From SAR202 cluster bacterium (GTDB lineage: Bacteria > Chloroflexota > Dehalococcoidia > Lucifugimonadales > UBA1123): a stretch of DNA of 64,000 nucleotides. Positions 37,516 to 47,567 of this stretch are shown in pieces. The stretch covers positions 22,705 through 86,704 of the forward strand of contig JASMDM010000034.1 in NCBI GenBank assembly GCA_030752795.1, in the 5' to 3' direction. The notes under the pieces were generated by a model. It made no database searches, was not told the origin of the DNA, and saw only the letters and a list, made by a program, of their open reading frames with translations. Numbering within the stretch: position 1 is the stretch's first letter; each line of letters begins with the position of its first letter. Both the position numbers and the translations under genes were made by a program.

Positions 37516-37644
37516 GATTGTCTCCGTCCTGTCGATCGTCGAGTATGGTGTCGCCAGCGTTATTGAACTGTGTTGCCCAACGGGAATTGTATTCGGCGCG
37601 CGCGGATTTCTCCAGTATTTCCGCACGGAGGCGACACTAGAACT

Positions 37645-37673
37645 TTGCCTGTCGAGCACGGCTGACCTATAAT
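37645..37673 (+). promoter_or_regulatory. Sigma-70-type promoter of the DUF1932 dehydrogenase gene
   Basis: TTGCCT (37645-37650), 17 bases, TATAAT (37668-37673), 60 bp before ATG 37734. Confidence 0.7.
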
Positions 37674-37733
37674 CGGAAAACCCGACCACTGGGGCTTCGC
37701 CAGGATCCCGGTGATGGGCGAGGAGATGCATCG

Positions 37734-38633
37734 ATGACAATCAAGACAATCGCGATCCTGAGTCCGGGCGATATGGGCCACGGCGTCGGCAAGGCGCTGG
37801 GCGTGCACGGATTCGACGTGATCACCTGCCTGACGGCTCGTAGCGATCGCACCCGGGATCTGGCGCTCGAAGGCGGCATCAGAGACGTTCCCGATCTCGG
37901 CGAAATGGCAACCCAGGCGGATCTCGTGCTTTCGATTCTCGTCCCTGCCCAAGGGGTGGCGACGGCCCGTGCGTTCGCGGAAGCGGCCAGCGCGGCCGGG
38001 ACGAGCGCCTACTACGCGGATTGCAACGCGGTCTCGCCGAAAACGGCCGGAGAGATCGATTCGATCATCACGGGGGCGGGTTCACGATTCATCGACGGCG
38101 GAATCATCGGCGGTTCGCCCGCGAGGGGCGCCGTGCCTCGTTTCTACTGTTCCGGACCGCATTCGGCGGCAATGACCGAACTCGACGGCAAGGGCATCGC
38201 GGTGCGAGACATCGGCGGCGAGGTTGGCCGTGCGTCCGGCATCAAGATGTGCTACGCGTCGTTCACGAAGGGCACATCCGCGCTTCAGGTCGCGATGTTT
38301 ACGACCGCTGAAGCTCTGGGCTTGTCCGATGAACTGGCGTCTGAACTCGCTTCCAGCCAGGCAGAATCACTGAAGCGAGCGGAGGCGAACGTGCCTCGAC
38401 TGCCTTCGAACGCCGGGCGCTGGATCGGCGAGATGGAGGAGATTGCGGCAACGTTCGACGACGCCGGTGTCACGCCATATCTCCACCGGGGCGCCGCGGA
38501 GATGTTCCGCCTGCTGGCATCGACGCCGTTCGCCGACGAGTCGCCCGAGACGGTGGACCGTTCGCGAACGCTGGCTAACACGATCAAGGTCGTAGCGGAA
38601 CATCTGCCATCCAGGACCCAATCCGGCGACTGA
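37734..38633 (+). CDS. 6-phosphogluconate/3-hydroxyacid dehydrogenase-like protein (DUF1932)
   Basis: The 299-residue protein has an N-terminal Rossmann motif variant AILSPGDMGHGVGKAL and the linker GGIIGGSPARG in the position of the family's substrate loop. A C-terminal all-helical DUF1932-type domain includes the lysine segment SGIKMCYASFTKG. It probably oxidises a beta-hydroxy acid with NAD(P), but the substrate is unknown. It has its own promoter and a GAGGAG before ATG 37734. Confidence 0.82.
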   Translation: MTIKTIAILSPGDMGHGVGKALGVHGFDVITCLTARSDRTRDLALEGGIRDVPDLGEMATQADLVLSILVPAQGVATARAFAEAASAAGTSAYYADCNAVSPKTAGEIDSIITGAGSRFIDGGIIGGSPARGAVPRFYCSGPHSAAMTELDGKGIAVRDIGGEVGRASGIKMCYASFTKGTSALQVAMFTTAEALGLSDELASELASSQAESLKRAEANVPRLPSNAGRWIGEMEEIAATFDDAGVTPYLHRGAAEMFRLLASTPFADESPETVDRSRTLANTIKVVAEHLPSRTQSGD

Positions 38634-38718
38634 TCGTCGGCCAGCGTTGGATCGCGATCCGGCGCCCTTACACGACGCCAACCAAGCAAGTTCAGTCTAA
38701 TCGTCAGGAGGGATCGAA

Positions 38719-39747
38719 GTGAAAGCCCTGTACGTCAAAACTCCGGGCGAAGAACCCGAACTGGAAGTGCGCGAGATCGACACCCCGTCGCCCGGAGAGG
38801 GCGAGGTGCTGATCAAAGTCGCGTCAGCCGGACTGTGCAACCACGATGTCGCAATCATGCGCGGCCTGCTGCGACGAGGTGTGAATCCGGATGTGATCCT
38901 CGGCCACGAGATCGCGGGCGCCGTCGAAGAGGCCGGACCGGGAACGAGTGCGTTGGGCGCCGGAGCCCGAGTCGTGGCGAATCTTACGGTGTTCTGCGGC
39001 GAATGCGAACGCTGCGTCACCGGGCACGAGTACCGATGCGTCACCGGTCGCGGCGTGGGTCACGCGGTTAACGGCGGGTTCGCCGAGTATGTGACGCTGC
39101 CGGAGAGATGCCTGGTTCGTCTTCCCGAATCGGTGGACCTTGATACGGCAAGCGTACTCGCCTGCCCGATCGCCGTCACACTGCAGGCACTCAAAGACGT
39201 CGCGAAGACGCGGCCTGGCGAAACCGTGTTGGTCACCGGCGCCGGCGGAGGGCTGGGCGTCCATGCACTCCAGGTCGCCACGGCGCTCGGCGCTCGGGTG
39301 TTGGCAGCCACGTCGTCCCCGGAGAAGCTCGACGGCCTCGAAGCGTACGCGCCCGGCGGCGTCATTTTGGGCGGCGAGCTCGATTTCTCGGAGATCGCCC
39401 TCGCGCTATCCGAAGACGCTGGCGCCGATGTCGTGATCGACACTGTGGGTTCCGCCACGTTCGGGTCTTCGCTGCGAAGCCTGACTCAGTTCGGTCGACT
39501 GGTGGTCCTGGGTGAGGTCGAAGGCCAACGAGTCAACTTCAACCTGGCCGAGGTCATCTTCCGAGACGCCGCCGTGGTCGGCTCATCGGGCGCCGGCAAA
39601 GCCCAAGTCGAAGAGGTCGTTCGGATGGTCGCCGACGGCGAAGTGAAGCCGGTCATCTCGGACCGAGTGCCGCTTGCAAGCGCGCGCGACGCGTTCGATC
39701 TGGTCGGGTCGCGGCAGGCGTTAGGAAGGGTTGTGCTGGTTCCGTAA
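38719..39747 (+). CDS. Zinc-dependent alcohol dehydrogenase (MDR family)
   Basis: The 342-residue medium-chain dehydrogenase has catalytic zinc ligands in AGLCNHD and GHEIAG, a structural-zinc lobe in CGECERCVTGHEYRC, and a nucleotide-binding GAGGGLGVHALQ. GTG 38719 follows AGGAGG. It oxidises an alcohol or reduces an aldehyde; a partner pathway is not evident from neighbours. Confidence 0.9.
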   Translation: MKALYVKTPGEEPELEVREIDTPSPGEGEVLIKVASAGLCNHDVAIMRGLLRRGVNPDVILGHEIAGAVEEAGPGTSALGAGARVVANLTVFCGECERCVTGHEYRCVTGRGVGHAVNGGFAEYVTLPERCLVRLPESVDLDTASVLACPIAVTLQALKDVAKTRPGETVLVTGAGGGLGVHALQVATALGARVLAATSSPEKLDGLEAYAPGGVILGGELDFSEIALALSEDAGADVVIDTVGSATFGSSLRSLTQFGRLVVLGEVEGQRVNFNLAEVIFRDAAVVGSSGAGKAQVEEVVRMVADGEVKPVISDRVPLASARDAFDLVGSRQALGRVVLVP

Positions 39748-40183
39748 AGGCGGTGTGATTGCAGGTCTCGCTGCGAGTTCTGTGCCACGGGTCGACGGTC
39801 TTGCGGGTAACAGGCGATTTGGATCGGGCCGAACTTTGGCGGTCGATAACTAGATGCAGTGTGCCCAAGTCATTCCGCCATGCTGAGTGAAGCGAAGCAT
39901 CTGGGGTCTCGCAGGCAATCGCCCGTGTTTAGCGACGAGATTCTTCGCCTGCGGGCTCAGAATGGCGAGGTCAACTTACGACCACGCAATTCGTTCAACG
40001 CCAAAGTGCCAAACGTGCCGGCATCGACCTTCAGGCCGGCCTCCGCTCCGCCAGTTTCAACCCAACGACAGGCTCGGCGGCCGTCGTCTCCCCGCCGCGT
40101 ACGGCAGTGGACTGCTCGGAAATTCAACCAGGCAGCGTTCGCACCAGCGCTCGGGCGCAGGGATTACGCGGCCGAAGCCTTGT
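39748..40183. other. Intergenic region with a two-armed family A repeat
   Basis: Between the convergent alcohol dehydrogenase and secF genes. It contains the family A unit at 39868-39972; no gene is supported. Confidence 0.5.
39868..39972. repeat. Family A palindromic repeat, copy 6 (two-armed)
   Basis: The left arm GTCATTCCGCCATGCTGAGTGAAGCGAAGCATCTGG and right arm AGATTCTTCGCCTGCGGGCTCAGAATGGCG enclose about 40 bases. The arms are partly complementary. This copy shows the whole unit best. Confidence 0.7.
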
Positions 40184-41107
40184 TCAGGCGGTCGCTGTTG
40201 CGCTCTTGCCGCGTCTGAGTATCCGCCGAAGGTCACCGTACTCCCAGGTCACGAGCAGTTGGCTGGCCAAGCCGATCGAGCTGTAGGTTCCGGCGATCAC
40301 GCCCACCAGCAACACCAGCAGGAATTCTCTGATCGTCTGACCGCCGAACAAGATCATCGCCATCAACGTGAACAGCAACGTCAGGCTTGTGTTAAGCGAC
40401 CTTCCGATGGTTTCGGAGATGCTGAGATTGACGACTTCCGCCAGCTCTCGGTTCGGGTACGTTAGCACGTTCTCCCTGATTCGGTCGAACACCACGATCG
40501 TGTCGTTGACGCTGTAACCGATGACCGTCAATATCGCGATCAGGAACATGGTTCCGACTTCGATGTCGGCGACCACGCCGAGTATCGCGAATATGCCGAT
40601 GACGATTACGGCGTCGTGGATCAGAGCGGCGATGGCCGCCAGGCCGTACCTGAACGGGCTCGGAACGTTTCGGAACGCCCACCACACGTAGAAGAAGATG
40701 CCGACGGCTGCCGCTAGCACGGCGTAGAAGGCGTTGACGACCGTCTCGCTGGCGACCACCGGCGACACCAGGTAGAAAGACAGTTCATCCGAGCCGCTCG
40801 GCGACAGGGCTGTCTCGAGACCGGATGTCAGAGTCGCCTTCGCGTCGTCGCTCAGCTCCTTGGTTCGGATGAAGTACGTGTTTTCTTCGAGTTGCTGGAC
40901 CGTGGCGTCCGCGTAGCCCAACTCGGCGAGTTCGTCGCGGAGCGGTCCTTGCGTCACTTCGTCCTGGAACGCGAGCGTGACCGCCGAGCCGCCGGTGAAG
41001 TCGATGCCCGGTTTCAGGCCCGGCGCGATGATAAGGAACACGATGCCGGGGAAAATCACCAGCAACGATGTTAGAAAAAACCAGCCTCGTTTGCCTACGA
41101 AGTCCAC
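40184..41107 (-). CDS. secF: Protein translocase subunit SecF
   Basis: The 307-residue inner-membrane protein has an N-terminal helix, the SecD/SecF signature GIDFTGGSAVTLAF after the first helix, and five more helices including VIGYSVNDTIVVFDRIREN and the ending region with TYSSIGLASQLL. With SecD it uses the proton gradient to finish protein export through SecYEG. GTG 41107 has its ribosome-binding site (GAGGAG) inside the end of secD, 2 bp away, so the genes are coupled. Confidence 0.95.
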   Translation of the reverse strand: MDFVGKRGWFFLTSLLVIFPGIVFLIIAPGLKPGIDFTGGSAVTLAFQDEVTQGPLRDELAELGYADATVQQLEENTYFIRTKELSDDAKATLTSGLETALSPSGSDELSFYLVSPVVASETVVNAFYAVLAAAVGIFFYVWWAFRNVPSPFRYGLAAIAALIHDAVIVIGIFAILGVVADIEVGTMFLIAILTVIGYSVNDTIVVFDRIRENVLTYPNRELAEVVNLSISETIGRSLNTSLTLLFTLMAMILFGGQTIREFLLVLLVGVIAGTYSSIGLASQLLVTWEYGDLRRILRRGKSATATA

Positions 41108-41109
41108 GT

Positions 41110-42942
41110 TTAGCTCCTCTGTGCGCCGGTGGTTGCTTGTTGCGGCAAGCCCGATTTACCAGACGGGGTCCACCAGTTCAGCTTTCGGGTCAAGCGGGTC
41201 GACGATACGAATCTCAGCAGCGTCCGGCTAATGGTGATCGCCGAGAACATCGACACCACCACGCCGATTGCCAGCGTCGCGGCGAATCCTTGAACGATGG
41301 TCGCACCGAGTTGATCGGAGAACCAGAACAGGATGCCGCAGGTTATCAGCGTCGAGACGTTGCCGTCCCTGATCGCTGGCCACGCTCGGTCGAATCCGAT
41401 GTTTATCGCGGACAGAAGGGTTCGTCCCGCCCTGAGCTCGTCCTTCATTCGCTCGAATATCAAAATATTCGCGTCGACCGCCATGCCGATCGACAGGATG
41501 GCTGCCGCGACTCCGGATAGGGTCAGCGTCACCGGCAGAATCTTGAAAATCGCCAGTACGATTGCCGCGTACATCATCAGAGCGATGGACGCTAGCAACC
41601 CCGGCAGCCTGTAGTAGGCCGTCATGAACAGCAATACGAGCCCAAGCCCCACTGCTCCCGCGACAACGCTCTTGCGGAGCGAGTCTTCGCCCAGAATCGC
41701 GTCGACGTCTCGTTCTTGTATCAGCGTGATCGGTATCGGCAGACGACCCGATTCCAGGAGCAGAGCGATGTCCCTGACCCGCTCGAGCGTGAAATCTCGG
41801 CCTTGGATTATGGCCGTGCCGGCGGTAATCGGAGTCTGCACGACCGGCGAAATCAATTCTACATCGTCGAGGAAGATCGCGATCTGGTCCGACTGGCCGG
41901 TCGTCTCCTGTTTGAGCACGATGTCTTGGGTAAGCCTGCCGAAAATCCGAGTGCCTTCGTCGTCGAACTCGATATTCACGATCGGAGCGCCGGAGCCACC
42001 ATGCTGGGAAGGGAACGCTCGCGTCAGTTTTTCTCCGGTCAATCCGATGTCTTCGTCAACGTACGACTGGATCTCGGTGAAGAATATCTTGGCGTCTTCG
42101 CCGACTTGCCGTTTTGCCTCGTCCAGTGTCGGAGGTTCCCCCGATTCGGAATCCACAGGGAACCCAATGGCGTACGTCGTGGATGTTCCGATTGGCAACG
42201 CCGTGGCGTTGAACCTTAGCTGCTCGGTTCCCTCCATTGTCACGTCGAGGAAGCTGGGCACCGGCGGAATGTGGCCCGACTGGCTCTGCGCGGTAGCTGT
42301 CAGGAAGCTGTCCATCAGGCGATCCAGCACCATCCGGAATTCAATGGCGCCATCCTCGGAGAACTCCACTTTTAACACGACCGGATCGGGATCGTCGGCG
42401 ATCGCTGGAGTAGTTGTCGAAGTTGCAGTGGACGTTGCGGTTGGCGTTGAAGAAGCGTCCGGGTCCGTCAGGAAATCCGCGGTCACGCTCAAGATATCGT
42501 CTTGGGTGATCTCTTCCAGATCGTTCGGCACCGCGAGTTGCCGGTGCTTGAATTCGAGAAGCGCCGTCTCGCCGATCAGGCTTTTGGCCCTCTCAGGGTC
42601 GGTCACGCCGGGAAGCTGGATGAGCAGTCGATCCGAGTCCAAAAGTTGAATGATCGGCTCGCCAAGGCCGGACGAGTTCACACGTCGCTCGATGGTGCGC
42701 TTGAGCGACTCCATCTGGTCTTCGGTGACTTCCAAAGGTTCGTCGGTCGCCGGATCTCGAAGGTCGGCTTCGTAAACAAGATGGCTGCCGCCTTGCAGGT
42801 CCAAGCCCAGGCTCAGCCCGAGGGGTGTGTCATCGCCCCCTCGCTCGAAATTTCCGATGTTTATCGTTGGGAACCCCAACGCCACTCCGGCCAGTGTGAC
42901 CAGCGCGACGACGATGGCGACGGTTCTGCCGTATCTACGCAC
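41110..42942 (-). CDS. secD: Protein translocase subunit SecD
   Basis: The 610-residue SecD has an N-terminal helix, LGLDLQGGSHLVYEAD, the periplasmic P1 region, and a C-terminal six-helix block with GLGLVLLFMTAYYRLPG and GMAVDANILIFERMKDE. A Ser/Thr-Ala stretch (TPTATSTATSTTTP, about 163-176) interrupts the periplasmic region and is not a usual feature. GTG 42942 overlaps the end of the upstream cca gene, so cca-secD-secF look like one operon. Confidence 0.95.
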   Translation of the reverse strand: MRRYGRTVAIVVALVTLAGVALGFPTINIGNFERGGDDTPLGLSLGLDLQGGSHLVYEADLRDPATDEPLEVTEDQMESLKRTIERRVNSSGLGEPIIQLLDSDRLLIQLPGVTDPERAKSLIGETALLEFKHRQLAVPNDLEEITQDDILSVTADFLTDPDASSTPTATSTATSTTTPAIADDPDPVVLKVEFSEDGAIEFRMVLDRLMDSFLTATAQSQSGHIPPVPSFLDVTMEGTEQLRFNATALPIGTSTTYAIGFPVDSESGEPPTLDEAKRQVGEDAKIFFTEIQSYVDEDIGLTGEKLTRAFPSQHGGSGAPIVNIEFDDEGTRIFGRLTQDIVLKQETTGQSDQIAIFLDDVELISPVVQTPITAGTAIIQGRDFTLERVRDIALLLESGRLPIPITLIQERDVDAILGEDSLRKSVVAGAVGLGLVLLFMTAYYRLPGLLASIALMMYAAIVLAIFKILPVTLTLSGVAAAILSIGMAVDANILIFERMKDELRAGRTLLSAINIGFDRAWPAIRDGNVSTLITCGILFWFSDQLGATIVQGFAATLAIGVVVSMFSAITISRTLLRFVSSTRLTRKLNWWTPSGKSGLPQQATTGAQRS

Positions 42943-44440
42943 TAACGCCTCCAGATTCCAGAATGTCTTTCGCCATGGTCATTGCCTCTTCCCGAGTGTT
43001 CAACTGTCCAACAGCTTCAGCGGCAGCCACCGCCGATAGCACCCGGCCAATTACAGGGCCCGAGTCCAAGCCGAACTCGCTCATTACGTCGTTGCCGTCG
43101 ATCAGACCTTTACCCGGCAGTGCCGCGGGTTCCGGTCTGAACTCTGTGTTCAAGATGTGGGAGATGACAGCGGACACTCCCGCCATTCGCTCCTCGGTCA
43201 AGTCAGGGCCTCTCGCCGCAAGAAAGTCTGCCACGTTGAGGTACAGCGTGTCTAGCGCGGCGTCACCCACATCTCTGAAATATCGGTACACTGCTTGCTT
43301 CGTTGGCAACTCACCTTTGGCCGCCATCTGCATGGGTCGAAGGTGATTTATGATCATCGTTTTCACCAGCCGAATACCGCGCCGGCCGAACCTGAGACGA
43401 CCCAAGATCTCGCCCGCCATCCGAGCGCCTTCGTCGTTATGCCCGAAGAACCTCGTGCGACCGGATGCGTCGACGGTCTTGGTTGCGGGTTTCGCGATAT
43501 CGTGGAGTAGCCCTGTCAATCTTAGCAAAGTCCCGCGACTTGCACCGTCCGTCGCTTCCGCGGCGAAGTGCTCGTTCATCCCATCGAACCTCGGGAGCAT
43601 GCGGGACGCCAGATCGTTCGAGTCTTCCTCGGCCAGGATACTCTCGACGAACCCGACTGTTTCGACCAGGTGGTTGAACACGTCCCAATGATGGTGTTCT
43701 TTAGGTTGAGTCACACCGCGCGCATCGTCGAGCTCGGGGAATATCAAGGACAACAGACCAAGATCGTCCATCAGCCGAATCGAGTCTCTCGGGCCGTCCT
43801 CGGCGAGCATCTTCAGGAGCTCTTCTCGAACGCGTTTCGGAGCAGTCCGGCCGATCAGTTCGGACTGACGTTGCATCATCTCGCGCGTCCCGGAATCCAG
43901 CGTGAATTTGAGGGCCGCCCCGATTCTGACGCCTCGCATCAGCCTGGCGGGATCGTCGTTGAATACGCGTTCGGCAACGGCACGAATCGTATGTCGATCG
44001 AGGTCTTCCCTGCCGCCATGTGGATCGATGATTCGCCATTCGCCGCCCACAACGTCACCAAGAGGCGCCGCGATGGCGTTGACGGTAAAGTCCCGGCGAC
44101 CGAGATCGGTTTCGATGTCTTCGTGGACGTGTGTAAAGTCGATGCCGATTGGATTTGTGTCGGACGGTATGACTACACGGGCCGTGTCACGTTCGAGATG
44201 CAAGGAAACGAAGTGGCCGCCGACGGTATCGGCGAGCATCCGGGCGGTCTCGCTCGCGTCAGCCGTGACCGCAATGTCGTAGTCGGCCGGAAGCCTTCCC
44301 AACAGGCTGTCTCGAACGGCGCCCCCAACGAGATACGCTCCGATATTCTGAGCCGAGATCAAGCCTTCGATTTCAAGAAGAATCTCGGGAATGGCGTGAG
44401 CTGGATGGTGGACGTAATCTGATTTGGGTTGCGTATTCAT
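42935..44440 (-). CDS. cca: CCA-adding tRNA nucleotidyltransferase/poly(A) polymerase with HD domain
   Basis: The 501-residue protein has the nucleotidyltransferase core LVGGAVRD (37-44) with DYDIAV (DYD 53-55 for metal binding), RRDFTVNAIA and the NDDPARLMRGVR segment. An HD-phosphohydrolase-type domain follows with GLLHDIAKP. It adds or repairs the 3' CCA of tRNA, needed where tRNA genes lack CCA; poly(A) polymerase activity is an alternative. It is first in an operon with secD-secF. Confidence 0.92.
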   Translation of the reverse strand: MNTQPKSDYVHHPAHAIPEILLEIEGLISAQNIGAYLVGGAVRDSLLGRLPADYDIAVTADASETARMLADTVGGHFVSLHLERDTARVVIPSDTNPIGIDFTHVHEDIETDLGRRDFTVNAIAAPLGDVVGGEWRIIDPHGGREDLDRHTIRAVAERVFNDDPARLMRGVRIGAALKFTLDSGTREMMQRQSELIGRTAPKRVREELLKMLAEDGPRDSIRLMDDLGLLSLIFPELDDARGVTQPKEHHHWDVFNHLVETVGFVESILAEEDSNDLASRMLPRFDGMNEHFAAEATDGASRGTLLRLTGLLHDIAKPATKTVDASGRTRFFGHNDEGARMAGEILGRLRFGRRGIRLVKTMIINHLRPMQMAAKGELPTKQAVYRYFRDVGDAALDTLYLNVADFLAARGPDLTEERMAGVSAVISHILNTEFRPEPAALPGKGLIDGNDVMSEFGLDSGPVIGRVLSAVAAAEAVGQLNTREEAMTMAKDILESGGVSA

Positions 44441-44600
44441 GCAGCGATGCCGGCTCCCAAGGCCGGCCTTCCGTCATTATCGAGCTTCAACGTCTCGCTT
44501 CGGGCGCGGGACGCTCATAGCTTGCCTAGGTTGTTCGGATTAACTGGAGCGACGACTTTCGCTACTGATTTTCCGCGAAGCCTGCGTCGGGCCATTTCGG

Positions 44601-45227
44601 TTACGTTACGGTTAACGATGCCGCCGAGCCCTCTCCGCCCTGCTCTTTCATTTCCCCCGATTCAACATCCCCGCCAACGACCGCATCGGAGTCGATCTCA
44701 TCGGCCTCCGCGGCGGAATCGCCGTCTTCTGCCGAAGAGTCTTCGAACATCTCTTCGGGCTCGATCTTGTATAGATCGTCATGGCTCTTGAGGTGGTCGA
44801 CGTATAGAATCCCGTTCAGATGATCGACTTCGTGCTCTAGCGCCTGAGACAGTAGTCCTTCGGCCTTCAACTTCACAGTCACGGACGTGTGATCCAACGC
44901 GCCGAATCGCACCCAGACCGACCTCTGAATCATCCCGCGATATCCAGGTATCGAGAGGCATCCTTCTTCGACCTCACGTTCACCTCCGCGACGGATGATT
45001 TCGGGATTGACGTATATGCGGGCTTCTTCCTCGTCGACCATCTGAACAACGATGATCCGTTGCAAAATGCCGATCTGGTTCGCGGCTAGCCCAATGCCTC
45101 CGGCGTCGTGCATCGTCTCAACCATGTTGTGGGCGATTTCCAACACTTTTTTGTCGATGTTCCGGACTTTGCGCGCACGCCTTCGTAGCATCGGATGGGG
45201 CAATTCAAGGATGGGAAGTACGGACAT
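44601..45227 (-). CDS. def: Peptide deformylase
   Basis: ATG 45227 with GGAG gives 208 residues. All three motifs are present: GGIGLAANQIG, EGCLSIPG (metal-binding Cys) and LEHEVDHLNG (HExxH). It removes the N-formyl group from nascent proteins. A highly acidic 45-residue C-terminal tail (EDSSAEDGDSAAEADEIDSD) extends beyond the catalytic domain and is unusual. A longer frame to 45356 is not supported by family similarity. Confidence 0.94.
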   Translation of the reverse strand: MSVLPILELPHPMLRRRARKVRNIDKKVLEIAHNMVETMHDAGGIGLAANQIGILQRIIVVQMVDEEEARIYVNPEIIRRGGEREVEEGCLSIPGYRGMIQRSVWVRFGALDHTSVTVKLKAEGLLSQALEHEVDHLNGILYVDHLKSHDDLYKIEPEEMFEDSSAEDGDSAAEADEIDSDAVVGGDVESGEMKEQGGEGSAASLTVT

Positions 45228-45394
45228 AACCGCTCCGGCGAGCCGTCGTGTTCTGCTATACTTTCGACGCCTCCAGGAACGAATTATAGCCGTCGCCGCG
45301 ACCGTGTGTAAAGTTGGCAGAGCCGCGCTCTGGGCGCGGTTCTCCGCCCGCCGCACGAGAAGACTTGGTCATCCGGGACGAACGGGAGGTTCCG

Positions 45395-46296
45395 ATGAAG
45401 ATCCTGGTTTCGGGCTCCACCGGCCTTATCGGCAGCGCACTGGTTTCCCGGCTCCGCCTGAACGGCGACGACGTGGTCCGGCTCGTGCGCCCGCAAACCA
45501 GCGCTGACGGCTCTTCTGTTAGCTGGGACCCGACGACTGGAAGCATCGACCGCGCCGAGTTGGAAGGCTTCGATACGGTCGTCCATTTGGCTGGCGAAAA
45601 CATCTCAGCTAGGCGTTGGTCCCGCACCCAGAAAGAGCGGATTCGCAGCTCGCGGATCGACGACACGTTACTGCTTTGCTCCACCTTGGCTAGCTTGGAA
45701 GCCCCGCCGAAGTCCTGCTCTTTGGGTCGGCGTTGGGATTCTACGGAGACTGCGGTTCGGAGACATTACTCGAGGAACTCGAGCCGGGCAACGATTTCCT
45801 CGAACAGGTCACCTGGGAGTGGGAGAAGGCGGCGCTGGGCGCGACGACGGCGGGCATCCGCGTCATAAACCTGCGATTCGGTCTGGTGCTAACGGCCGAG
45901 GGCGGTCTGCTGGGCCGGATGCTGCCGTTGTTCCGGCTCGGGATCGGCGACCGATTGGGCAGTGGCTCGCAATACATGAGCTGGATCTCACGACACGACG
46001 CCGTGCAGGCGATGGTCCATCTGCTTGACGCCGACGAGGTCGTCGGTCCGGTCAGCATTTCGTCGCCAAATCCGTTGCCCAACGCCGAATTCACGAAAGC
46101 GCTCGCCAAGGCTGTCAGGCGACCGGCGTTATTCCCCGTGCCGAGATTCGCGCTGCGAATGAGTCAAGGCCAGATCACCGAATCCGTCATGGCCAGCGCA
46201 CGCATGGACCCGTCGAAGTTGACCGCATCAAGATTCGCTTTCGAGCATCCCGACATCGAGTCCGCCCTGACTTGGGCTCTCGACAACCGGGGTTAG
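45395..46296 (+). pseudogene. TIGR01777-type epimerase-like SDR, single frameshift
   Basis: ATG 45395 after GGGAGG opens KILVSGSTGLIGSALVSRL, the Rossmann motif of the YfcH/TIGR01777 family, and continues to ASLEAPPK at about 45710. The expected VLLFGSALGFYGD then lies in the next frame, as if one base is missing (AAGTCC where AAGGTCC would fit). The rest is open to TAG: YGDCGSETLLEE, RFGLVLTAEGGLL and the family ending FAFEHPDIESAL. Only one lesion is present, so a consensus error is as likely as true inactivation. Confidence 0.8.
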
Positions 46297-46310
46297 GCCT
46301 GCGCGTCTCG

Positions 46311-47444
46311 TCAGACGGGCCTGAGGCCGTGCGGAGGAAAGATCAGCCGGTGAACGGTCTGCACGGAGGCTTCGGCGAAAGCTCGAGCATCGTCCCGGAC
46401 TGAGTCCTCGATTTGTGGACCTTCGAGGTCCGGCAGAGAAACGACATCGTAGGTATCGGCGTAGGCGGACGGAATCTCGTCCGCGAAGGTTTGCTCCGAG
46501 ATGACACCGTAAGCGAGCGTCCAGGCGCGAGCAACGGCGTGAAGATCGTAGCCGCCCCCGCCCGTAGCCAGCCACTTACCGGGCGAACGGGCGCCGAGTT
46601 CGCTCACCACTTCGGCGAATCCCTGAACGGTCAACGCCATGTGGGTTATCGGATCGCGGTAGTGAGAGTCGATTCCGAGTTGCGTCACCAGGACATCGGG
46701 CTGGAAGGAGTCGAGCAATCCAGGAACAACCTCTCTGAAAGCCCACAAGTAGACATCGTCGGTGGTGTACGGATACAACGGGACGTTCACGGAGTATCCC
46801 TTGCCCAAGCCGGCGCCTATCTCTTGAACGGATCCGGTCCCCGGAAACAAGAACACTCCGGATTCGTGCAACGAAATCGTCAGCACGGCGTTGGTATCGT
46901 AGAAGGCGTGTTGGACTCCGTCGCCGTGGTGGCAGTCGATGTCCACGTAAGCGACCCTCATGCCTTCAGCCACCAAGCGTTTGATCGCAATGACGGGATC
47001 GTTGAAGACGCAGAAGCCGTAGGCATAGTTGGGCATAGCGTGGTGCAGTCCACCGGAGATGTTGAACGCGGCGTCGACGTCACCGGCAATGAGCATCTCG
47101 GCCGCCTGCACGGACGCCCCGGTCGAAAGGATCGCAGCATCGTACATCCCTTCGTACGGCGGATTGTCGCCCGGACCGAAGTTGTGCGCCGACGGGTTGA
47201 CCGACCAGTCTCCCGCTCCAATAGCGCGAACGGCGTCGATATATCCAGCCGTGTGATGCCACGCGATTTCGTCTTCGGAGGCGGGCCGCGGAGCGACCAA
47301 AGACGAGTAGGAGCCGCTGAATGCGTCGTACCCGTCCAGGAGGTCGTGCGTGTACCGCAACCGGACAGGCCGCATGGGGTGAGTGTCGCTGAGTACGTGG
47401 TCAGCCAGCCGGTCGTCGTAAAGGAACGCTGCTCTACGAGCCAT
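46311..47444 (-). CDS. Histone-deacetylase-family protein (AcuC-like)
   Basis: The 377-residue member of the arginase/deacetylase superfamily shows the active-site segment GGLHHAMPNYAYGFCVFND, the zinc-site VDIDCHHGDGVQ and TQLGIDSHYRDP, and LATGGGGYDL. Bacterial members deacetylate acetyl-lysine (AcuC acts on acetyl-CoA synthetase), acetylpolyamines or acetoin-related targets. AGGAGC precedes ATG 47444. The specific substrate is unknown. Confidence 0.92.
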   Translation of the reverse strand: MARRAAFLYDDRLADHVLSDTHPMRPVRLRYTHDLLDGYDAFSGSYSSLVAPRPASEDEIAWHHTAGYIDAVRAIGAGDWSVNPSAHNFGPGDNPPYEGMYDAAILSTGASVQAAEMLIAGDVDAAFNISGGLHHAMPNYAYGFCVFNDPVIAIKRLVAEGMRVAYVDIDCHHGDGVQHAFYDTNAVLTISLHESGVFLFPGTGSVQEIGAGLGKGYSVNVPLYPYTTDDVYLWAFREVVPGLLDSFQPDVLVTQLGIDSHYRDPITHMALTVQGFAEVVSELGARSPGKWLATGGGGYDLHAVARAWTLAYGVISEQTFADEIPSAYADTYDVVSLPDLEGPQIEDSVRDDARAFAEASVQTVHRLIFPPHGLRPV

Positions 47445-47567
47445 TCAGCTCCTTTTCGTCGCGTCTCCGAGATGGTCGTCGATTAAATAAGCATGCGGAC
47501 GCTCCTCGCGATGCCGAGCATCCGTCCATCGTCAGCCACGCACCCATCCGTTCGCCCCTTCGGAGAT

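Noticed and set aside
36655..37740. 361-residue version of endonuclease IV
   Set aside because: The extra 75 residues run through the divergent promoter region and lack family similarity; ATG 37515 has a proper ribosome-binding site and the canonical MRIGAHVS start.
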